The position numbers and the translations under genes are program-made. From NCBI GenBank assembly GCA_017410245.1, contig JAFQRE010000046.1:1-40029 (forward strand): a stretch of DNA of 40,029 nt, read 5' to 3'. The notes below the pieces were generated by a model. It had not been told where the DNA came from. It worked only from the letters and a program-made list of their open reading frames with translations, and searched no databases. Below, in pieces: positions 35,251 through 40,029 of this stretch. The stretch is from Bacteroidaceae bacterium (GTDB taxonomy: Bacteria > Bacteroidota > Bacteroidia > Bacteroidales > Barnesiellaceae_A). Within the stretch, counting starts at the first letter, position 1. The number at the start of each line of letters is the position of its first letter.

Positions 35251-35949
35251 CTACACTCTGCTATCGATGCGAATGATATTTTCTACAAGAAATAGATCGC
35301 GTATCTCGCTCTTGGGTATTTCTATATCATCATACTGGCTGTTTTCGCTACGCAATATCACCATTGAGGGGTCGGAATGCTTGCGCACATACTTCACCAT
35401 ACGATAGTCATCGAGTAACACAACATATATCTGCCCCCAGAAGATAAGGTTGGTATTGCGCACCTCACGAATGGCTATCAAGTCGCCATTACCAATGACC
35501 GGCGACATACTATCGCCACTCACACGCACTACGCAGCAATCGGGGTGAATAGCCGGCATATTGATGGTACCTATAACCTGTTCATCGGCAAACATGCGCT
35601 CGCGAGTCATGCCTCCGGCCGTCACATCGAGGTCATACACCCGGGCACCCTCGGGCGAGGTATGCGATATTTCGCCCATAGGCACTGTTACCATGGGCAA
35701 CTGATTGCCTCGCATGTGGCTCGACCACATTTCTCCCTCACCACTCATCAGCCACTCTTTCGACACGCCCACTGCTACTACTATCTTATTGTATAGGTTG
35801 TCGCTCAAGGGCAATTTGCCATTGAGGTGCTTCGAGAAGTTTGAGGCATCTACTCCTATACGTTCGGCAAAGGCGGCCTGCTTGAGCCCTAAACTACTCA
35901 TGAGTTGCTTTATTCTTTCTACAGCATCGCTACTCATAATGTCTGTCAT
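35251..35949 (-). CDS. XRE-S24 (LexA/CI-like) repressor
   Basis: The 232-residue protein has an N-terminal XRE HTH (residues 10-65, LGLKQAAFAERIGVDASNFS) and a C-terminal S24 peptidase domain. The catalytic dyad is visible as Ser147 in VSGDSMSP and Lys186 in YRMVKYVRK. A possible self-cleavage Ala111-Gly112 sits in DVTAGGM. Proteins of this kind repress their own and stress- or phage-related genes until self-cleavage. A perfect inverted repeat at its promoter supports autoregulation. No phage genes surround it. The start could also be the ATG four codons in (35937). Confidence 0.9.
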   Translation of the reverse strand: MTDIMSSDAVERIKQLMSSLGLKQAAFAERIGVDASNFSKHLNGKLPLSDNLYNKIVVAVGVSKEWLMSGEGEMWSSHMRGNQLPMVTVPMGEISHTSPEGARVYDLDVTAGGMTRERMFADEQVIGTINMPAIHPDCCVVRVSGDSMSPVIGNGDLIAIREVRNTNLIFWGQIYVVLLDDYRMVKYVRKHSDPSMVILRSENSQYDDIEIPKSEIRDLFLVENIIRIDSRV

Positions 35950-35978
35950 TTATAGTCTAACTAAACATAAAAATAAAA

Positions 35979-36011
35979 GGTAAAACAACAACAAATAAGG
36001 GTTGTTTTACC
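35979..36011. promoter_or_regulatory. Perfect inverted-repeat operator at repressor promoter
   Basis: GGTAAAACAAC (35979-35989) and GTTGTTTTACC (36001-36011) are exact reverse complements, 11 bp each, separated by 11 bp (22 bp centre to centre). The repeat starts 4 bp after the -7 element of the S24 gene, so binding would cover the transcription start. Confidence 0.75.
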
Positions 36012-36014
36012 ATG

Positions 36015-36022
36015 CAAAAATA
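36015..36022 (-). promoter_or_regulatory. -7 promoter element for S24 repressor
   Basis: Minus-strand TATTTTTG matches TAnnTTTG. The predicted start near 36008 lies within the operator. Confidence 0.6.
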
Positions 36023-36122
36023 GTATTTACGACAATATGAAAATTATTCCATCGCAAACTTTAACGTTTATTAACCACCAAATATATACCACTAATCAGC
36101 TCATAGCCACACCACAAGAGTG

Positions 36123-36314
36123 CTACTCGAGGTGCGTACCATCGCAGAACGGAGGCGTATGTGTACGTCCACAACGACACATAAAAGCTCGACGCTTGAC
36201 AATGACTGTACCATTGGGTAGATATATACGCACATGGCCACCTATGCGCAAAGGGCCGCACTCTATTACCTTCACCTCGACCTGAGGTACAATATGTACT
36301 ATATTCTTTTCCAT
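36123..36314 (-). CDS. CDGSH iron-sulfur protein
   Basis: This 63-residue protein carries one complete CDGSH motif: CRCGRTHTPPFCDGTH (residues 46-61), with ligands Cys46, Cys48, Cys57 and His61 for a [2Fe-2S] cluster. The first 45 residues form the beta strands typical of short bacterial CDGSH proteins (PLRIGGHVRIYLPNG). No signal peptide is present. Roles of such small members are unsettled but involve cluster or electron handling. It lies on the same strand as the S24 repressor, but the repressor has its own promoter between them. Confidence 0.9.
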   Translation of the reverse strand: MEKNIVHIVPQVEVKVIECGPLRIGGHVRIYLPNGTVIVKRRAFMCRCGRTHTPPFCDGTHLE

Positions 36315-36403
36315 ATCAACACAATTTTCTTTACGTATAGAACATCTTTTGACACCGTTTTGTTTCGACTACAAGCCTCTGCAGAGAGACTATTTTACAA
36401 CAC

Positions 36404-36433
36404 TTGCTCTTTTCAAAAAAGTATGTACCTTTG
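36404..36433 (+). promoter_or_regulatory. Full promoter for gldD-like operon
   Basis: TTG (36404-36406), a 19-nt spacer and TACCTTTG (36426-36433) form a complete promoter. The start near 36440 leaves about 12 nt before ATG 36452 or about 45 nt before ATG 36485. Confidence 0.72.
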
Positions 36434-36451
36434 CAATGATACTGAAAAGCT

Positions 36452-37060
36452 ATGAAACACCTCTTTTGCAACCGTTGGCAACCGATGCGTTATTGGATAT
36501 ACCCCCTATTCATCATACTGCTCACGACAGCCTGTCGCGAGACAACCACGCCTCGCCCCAACGGCTTCTTCCGCATCGATTCATATCCGGCCACATATAA
36601 AGAGGTAAAGATGGGCAATATAACCCTCAACATCAACGATTCGGCTCTATGCAATGTGCCTCCAGGAGCTGAGGGAAACAGTGGCACCGAGTGGCTCAAC
36701 ATTACTTACCCGCGCTACAATGCTACTATTTACCTCAGCTACATTACGCTACACGACAACCTCGACAGACTCATGGCCGAGAGCATAGAGTTGGTGTACC
36801 GACAAAACGTCAATACCGAACAGGTAGAGGCAATAGCCTACGAAGACAAGGCTGCCAAGCTCTATGCTACACTCTTTGCCCTATCGCCCGAGAGCGCCAC
36901 TCCCATACAATTCATTGCAACCGACAGTACCCAATATCTGCTGCGAGGCGCTCTATACTTCGACAACCCGGTCAAAGCCGATAGCGTTGCTCCCTCATTA
37001 CAATACATCGAGGAAGACATTATGGTATTGATAGAAAACATTACACACACTCCCCTATAG
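36452..37060 (+). CDS. gldD: GldD-like lipoprotein
   Basis: The 202-residue product has a lipoprotein signal ending LLTTAC (Cys28 from the first ATG); an internal ATG at 36485 would give a shorter signal with the same lipobox. The mature start PRPNGFFRIDSYPATYKEV matches the P-x-P-x-G-Y-x-R-I-x-x-P signature of GldD. In gliding Bacteroidetes GldD is an envelope lipoprotein needed for motility and type IX secretion, but homologues occur widely in non-gliding gut species. It is cotranscribed with the transferase that starts 3 nt later. No other gld genes are here. Confidence 0.83.
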   Translation: MKHLFCNRWQPMRYWIYPLFIILLTTACRETTTPRPNGFFRIDSYPATYKEVKMGNITLNINDSALCNVPPGAEGNSGTEWLNITYPRYNATIYLSYITLHDNLDRLMAESIELVYRQNVNTEQVEAIAYEDKAAKLYATLFALSPESATPIQFIATDSTQYLLRGALYFDNPVKADSVAPSLQYIEEDIMVLIENITHTPL

Positions 37061-37063
37061 AGT

Positions 37064-37705
37064 ATGCCACACTGCCACACAATCATTACACAACAAGGGA
37101 TACGCATAGATATATGGCGCATCGATGAGACACTTGAGCAACTGCTATACCTATGGGGTGATGCTCAACTTCCGTCTAACTACAAAGTGGCTACAGCAAC
37201 CAAGCGACAACGCGAAATAGTGGCTACAGCGCTACTTATGCGACACCGTTTCGCTCAAGACTTAGAATTGCGCCATACGCCCAATGGGGCACCCATCATC
37301 GATGTCGGCAACATTTCCATCTCGCACACTGCCACTCACGTAGCCATAGCTACACACCCATCGCGGCAAGTAGGTATCGACATAGAGACATTGGGCTGTC
37401 GCGCCACAAGGGTGGCTACACGATTCCTATCGCCTCACGAGTTGGAGGCTTTGCCTATCGACGATACAGAATTTGAAACAGGGCATTCACGCCGAGGAGT
37501 GGCTATTCACTTCGCATGGTCTATCAAGGAGGCTGTATATAAAGTACACCCACACGCAGTAGAATTTCGTGAAGATATTATTCTCTCCCCCATCGTCACA
37601 CTACCCACCGGCTCGGTAGAGGCCTATCTCCCCGCCATCAATGCTACATCAGAGGCTCACTACACCCTCTACGATGGGTGTACATTGGCTTGGGTAGTAG
37701 TATAA
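37064..37705 (+). CDS. 4'-phosphopantetheinyl transferase superfamily protein
   Basis: The 213-residue protein has the transferase signatures ISISHTATHVAIA (residues 87-99), VGIDIE (107-112, Mg-binding Asp and Glu) and WSIKEAVYK (151-159, catalytic Lys region). It activates carrier proteins by attaching phosphopantetheine from CoA. It is probably a Sfp/AcpT type rather than the short AcpS. It starts 3 nt after the gldD-like gene, so the two are likely translationally coupled. Its carrier-protein target is not in the window. Confidence 0.9.
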   Translation: MPHCHTIITQQGIRIDIWRIDETLEQLLYLWGDAQLPSNYKVATATKRQREIVATALLMRHRFAQDLELRHTPNGAPIIDVGNISISHTATHVAIATHPSRQVGIDIETLGCRATRVATRFLSPHELEALPIDDTEFETGHSRRGVAIHFAWSIKEAVYKVHPHAVEFREDIILSPIVTLPTGSVEAYLPAINATSEAHYTLYDGCTLAWVVV

Positions 37706-37731
37706 ACTCAACATCTGCCACATTACCACAC

Positions 37732-37763
37732 AAAAAAGGCCACCTAATTTTATAGGCAGCCTT
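37732..37763 (-). terminator. Intrinsic terminator for ferredoxin gene
   Basis: On the minus strand AGGC and TAGG pair with GCCT and CCTA across a CA/CA internal loop, followed by six T. It lies 28 nt after the ferredoxin stop. Confidence 0.65.
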
Positions 37764-37790
37764 CGTTCGTTTGTTGTCGTGCTTGAAAAA

Positions 37791-37958
37791 TTAGCCCTCT
37801 ACGATAGCATCGTTGGGACATACACCGGCACATGTACCACAATCGAGACATTGGTCAGGATCGATTTTGTAGATATCACCCTCAGAGATAGCTCCAACGG
37901 GGCACTCACCGATACAAGAACCGCAAGCAACGCAGTTGTCTGTAATAACGTAAGCCAT
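37791..37958 (-). CDS. Small 2x[4Fe-4S] ferredoxin
   Basis: This 55-residue protein, too short for many gene callers, begins MAYVITDNCVACGSCIGECP. Two cluster motifs are complete: Cys9/12/15/19 and Cys37/40/43/47, each as C-x2-C-x2-C-x3-C-P. The last residues are NDAIVEG. It is a clostridial-type ferredoxin, a soluble low-potential electron carrier for anaerobic metabolism such as pyruvate:ferredoxin oxidoreductase. It is monocistronic, with a full promoter and a terminator. The assignment is secure. Confidence 0.95.
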   Translation of the reverse strand: MAYVITDNCVACGSCIGECPVGAISEGDIYKIDPDQCLDCGTCAGVCPNDAIVEG

Positions 37959-38002
37959 GGTTTATAAATTTTAAATTTAAATATTAGGTTATATAACGAG
38001 AA

Positions 38003-38033
38003 CAAAGGTAAGATACTTTTTCTCTTCTGCAAA
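38003..38033 (-). promoter_or_regulatory. Full promoter for ferredoxin
   Basis: On the minus strand TTTG (38033-38030), a 19-nt spacer and TACCTTTG (38010-38003) form a complete promoter about 45 nt before ATG 37958, consistent with high expression. Confidence 0.75.
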
Positions 38034-38059
38034 ATAATAATAAGGCTTTTTTAATACCA

Positions 38060-38092
38060 TTACGACGGCATTTCCAATTCATGCCGTCGTAA
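38060..38092. terminator. 12-bp perfect hairpin after DUF6515-like gene
   Basis: TTACGACGGCAT and ATGCCGTCGTAA are exact reverse complements around a 9-nt loop, 45 nt past the stop at 38138. No T tract follows on either strand, so it may be an RNA-stability hairpin rather than a classical terminator. Confidence 0.6.
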
Positions 38093-38137
38093 ATATTGCA
38101 TTCTCAGCACTTAAGTGTACGTTATTTAGCATTTGTC

Positions 38138-39142
38138 TTAATATGGATAATAGCGTCCTACTACCTGAAATCCTACTCCACCATACACAGGAACCTCATA
38201 ATAATAGTATCCATTGTAATAATAGGCCGGTACTCCTTTGTAGTATACAAAGCTTACTCCGAAGTTGGGCAAATAGGGTACAACCATTCCTATAGCCGGC
38301 GGAACTACCTCAAAGTGCGTGCCGTAGTTGCAATAATACGTTCCATCGTAATAGTAGTAGTATGAGTTGTTATAAACAATTGTCTGATAACCTACCGGCA
38401 ACGACAACAACGAGAGTCCGAATGGAGCTGCTACCACCTGATATACACCGTTTACCAACGTGTGATAACAACAATCGTAGAAGTAATACGTCATACCACC
38501 TATCATATAACGCGCCGCATGAGGGGGCGGAGGTGTATTGTAACGGTAGTCGTGAGGACAACCATGACCATGAGGCGGAGCTACAAAATTGTAGCCATGA
38601 GGCGGGTGATGATTGGGGTGATATCCTCCGGGAGGAGGTGTATGCTGGTTATACTCGGGGTGTGGCTTGCCATGCGGGTGGTGGTGATGTCCATTATCGT
38701 GATGGTAATTATTGTCATTGCTATGACCTTTGTCACCACCTCGGCCCGAACTCGAATGGCCTCCCGACGGAGGTGTAGATGGCTTAGACGATGGGCGGTT
38801 GCGCTCTACCACCGTAGCATTGCTATTGCCTCGGCCTCCATGCGACGACTGACTCTTACCTTTCACATCGGGTTGCGACGAAGGGCGTGCATCGGGTTTG
38901 CGTTGCGAATTGGTCTGACTGCTCGATACAGACTTGCGCTGCGATGATGACGATGTTTGACGAGTTGATGATACACCACGCGAACTACTTTCACTGCCTC
39001 TACTATTTGCAGCGGTAGTAGTACGAGTCGATTCACTATTACCTCTACCACTGCTACGCTGAGCATCTACCGTTGCCACCGAGCCTATTGTAAATATTGT
39101 GGCAACACACAATGTCAATATTTTCTGTCTCATAATTCCCAT
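38138..39142 (-). CDS. DUF6515-like exported low-complexity protein
   Basis: The 334-residue protein has a Sec signal (MRQKILTLCVATIF to VDAQ). About 90 residues very rich in Ser, Arg, Gly and Thr follow, then a His/Pro/Gly-rich stretch (DNGHHHHPHGKPHPEY region, about residues 150-215), and a Tyr-rich C-terminal domain (about 220-334). That domain has recurring YYYYDGTYYCN, YYKGVPAYYYNGYYYYE and GVGFQVVGRYYPY, which resembles DUF6515 proteins. The His-rich part could bind metal, but that is inference. The first ATG is 39142 (MGI); ATG 39133 is equally likely. No partner gene. Confidence 0.78.
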   Translation of the reverse strand: MGIMRQKILTLCVATIFTIGSVATVDAQRSSGRGNSESTRTTTAANSRGSESSSRGVSSTRQTSSSSQRKSVSSSQTNSQRKPDARPSSQPDVKGKSQSSHGGRGNSNATVVERNRPSSKPSTPPSGGHSSSGRGGDKGHSNDNNYHHDNGHHHHPHGKPHPEYNQHTPPPGGYHPNHHPPHGYNFVAPPHGHGCPHDYRYNTPPPPHAARYMIGGMTYYFYDCCYHTLVNGVYQVVAAPFGLSLLSLPVGYQTIVYNNSYYYYYDGTYYCNYGTHFEVVPPAIGMVVPYLPNFGVSFVYYKGVPAYYYNGYYYYEVPVYGGVGFQVVGRYYPY

Positions 39143-39300
39143 AATTTTACAATTAATATTGCTTTGTATTATGACACAATTTATAACTAAAGGTTTAATT
39201 TATATTGATTTTTCTATATCCATATCCTTTGCATCAATATATAGTTGTCAGTTTACACCGAGGGTAATATGGTTCTGTCGTATTTTCACACCAATGTTCC
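39143..39300. other. Intergenic A/T-rich stretch before repeat array
   Basis: I see no gene here. The segment upstream of the DUF6515-like start is A/T rich. At 39286-39306 it carries a diverged copy of the short TTCACACCnATnTTCCGTA motif that recurs in the array, so the repeats begin slightly before the main unit. Confidence 0.6.
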
Positions 39301-39597
39301 GTATTGCCATTGGCACAATGTGGTTACGGTAATTCAATGCCGATGGGCAGAAAAGGTAATCTTTTGCTCCTCTGTGTTGCGTAGCAATATAGGGGAGCTG
39401 TCGAGCTGTGCGAGACTGAGGGGTTAAGAAAAATCTATATGGGTAATTATCACATTTACAACGATGTTCAGTAATACTGCTACGCCATAGGCTCTACGAT
39501 TTCAACCCCTTCCCCTTACGGGACTTCCCCTATCTCGTTTCACTCGCAGGGGCAGAAAAGATTACTCTCAGCTACTATATTGCCTCTAATGAGGCAC

Positions 39598-39618
39598 GAG
39601 TCGCGAGCGTCGCGACTC
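39598..39618. repeat. 9-bp inverted repeat in unit 1
   Basis: GAGTCGCGA - GCG - TCGCGACTC, followed by TACGAA. It is repeated exactly at 39995-40015. Confidence 0.9.
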
Positions 39619-39837
39619 TACGAAAGGTCGTATTGCCATTGGCGCAATGTGGTTACGGTAATTCAATGCCGATGGGCATAAAAGGTAACCTTTTGCTCCT
39701 CTGTGTTGCGTAGCAATATAGGGGAGCTGTCGAGCTGTGCGAGACTGAGGGGTTAAGAAAAATCTATATGGGTAATTATCACATTCACACCGATATTCCG
39801 TAATCTCATTAGACCCTTGGCAATACGATTGTTCGTA

Positions 39838-39858
39838 GAGCCACAACGCTTGTGGCTC
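39838..39858. repeat. 9-bp inverted repeat in unit 2 insert
   Basis: GAGCCACAA - CGC - TTGTGGCTC has the same 9-3-9 layout and, in reverse orientation, the same flanks (TTCGTA before, GTG after) as the 39598 hairpin, but different arm bases. GTCCG-GAA-CGGAC follows at 39861-39873. Confidence 0.85.
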
Positions 39859-40029
39859 GTGTCCGGAACGGACAAACGCCTAATTTACGGTGTGTTTTTA
39901 ACCCCTTCCCCTTACGGGACTTCCCCTATCTCGTTTCACTCGCAGGGGCAGAAAAGGTTACTCTACGGCTAATCCTTTGCCTCTAATGAGGCACGAGTCG
40001 CGAGCGTCGCGACTCTACGAAATGTCGTA

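Larger units (their letters stand above)
39301..40029. repeat. Tandem hairpin-rich repeat array, two units plus start of a third
   Basis: Unit 1 (39301-39629) and unit 2 (39630-40025) share a 155-bp first part (about 3 mismatches), a middle element starting AACCCCTTCCCC (39504 and 39900) and a tail ending GACTCTACGAA. A third unit begins at the window edge (TCGTA). The first part carries GCTCCTCT...AGGGGAGC around TTGC-GTA-GCAA; the middle element CCCCT...AGGGG; the tail GCCTC-TAAT-GAGGC. Period differs (329 and 396 bp) because unit 2 has about 67 extra bases between parts. The short open frames across it conflict with the repeats and lack family resemblance, so I call it non-coding. Confidence 0.88.

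Noticed and set aside
39586..39846. Open frame of 86 codons on the minus strand in the repeat array
   Set aside because: It crosses repeat boundaries and hairpins, has no counterpart in the other unit and resembles no protein family.

Overview
The window reads as chromosomal DNA from a gut-type Bacteroidales bacterium. Many genes are preceded by the Bacteroidota -7 promoter element TAnnTTTG, in several cases with a TTG-type -33 element 19-20 bp upstream. The gene content also fits: a BtuB/BtuG vitamin B12 surface uptake pair, lipoprotein Omp85 (TamL-type) proteins, a GldD-like lipoprotein, BspA-type leucine-rich repeats and Bacteroidetes-restricted DUF families. Genus cannot be fixed from this sequence alone. 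Most of the window is ordinary, densely packed core genome; the right end is a non-coding repeat array.

Left part (1-9 kb): dapA and a small HTH regulator face a minus-strand vitamin B12 uptake operon. That operon is a cobalamin riboswitch, then btuB (TonB-dependent transporter), btuG (beta-propeller surface lipoprotein) and a third surface lipoprotein. Beyond the riboswitch a DUF748/AsmA-like protein is transcribed divergently. 9-21.5 kb is dominated by envelope biogenesis: a tamB-tamL operon, a second tamL-type Omp85 lipoprotein 6.4 kb away, an acyl-ACP thioesterase, lpxB, a PepSY-like periplasmic protein and tRNA-Arg(TCT).

Middle (21.6-27.4 kb): a beta-helix lipoprotein with a DUF695-like partner, thyA-folA (thymidylate/folate), a PepSY-like lipoprotein, a thioredoxin-fold lipoprotein that lacks the CxxC motif, and greA with a short hairpin leader.

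27.5-31.6 kb is a minus-strand run: a GNAT-MGMT fusion, a hexapeptide acetyltransferase, a RibD/DHFR-like reductase, a flavin reductase, an AlkD-like DNA alkylation repair protein and TspO. Just upstream is a compact predicted small RNA transcription unit with its own full promoter and intrinsic terminator.

31.8-39.1 kb: an LRR (BspA-like) protein, trmB and a DUF6340-like lipoprotein form one run. Next come an S24/LexA-like repressor with a perfect 11-bp inverted repeat at its own promoter, a CDGSH iron-sulfur protein, gldD-like plus phosphopantetheinyl transferase, an 8Fe-8S-type small ferredoxin (55 aa) and a low-complexity DUF6515-like protein. From about 39.3 kb to the window end there is a tandem, hairpin-rich, apparently non-coding repeat array that continues past the edge.
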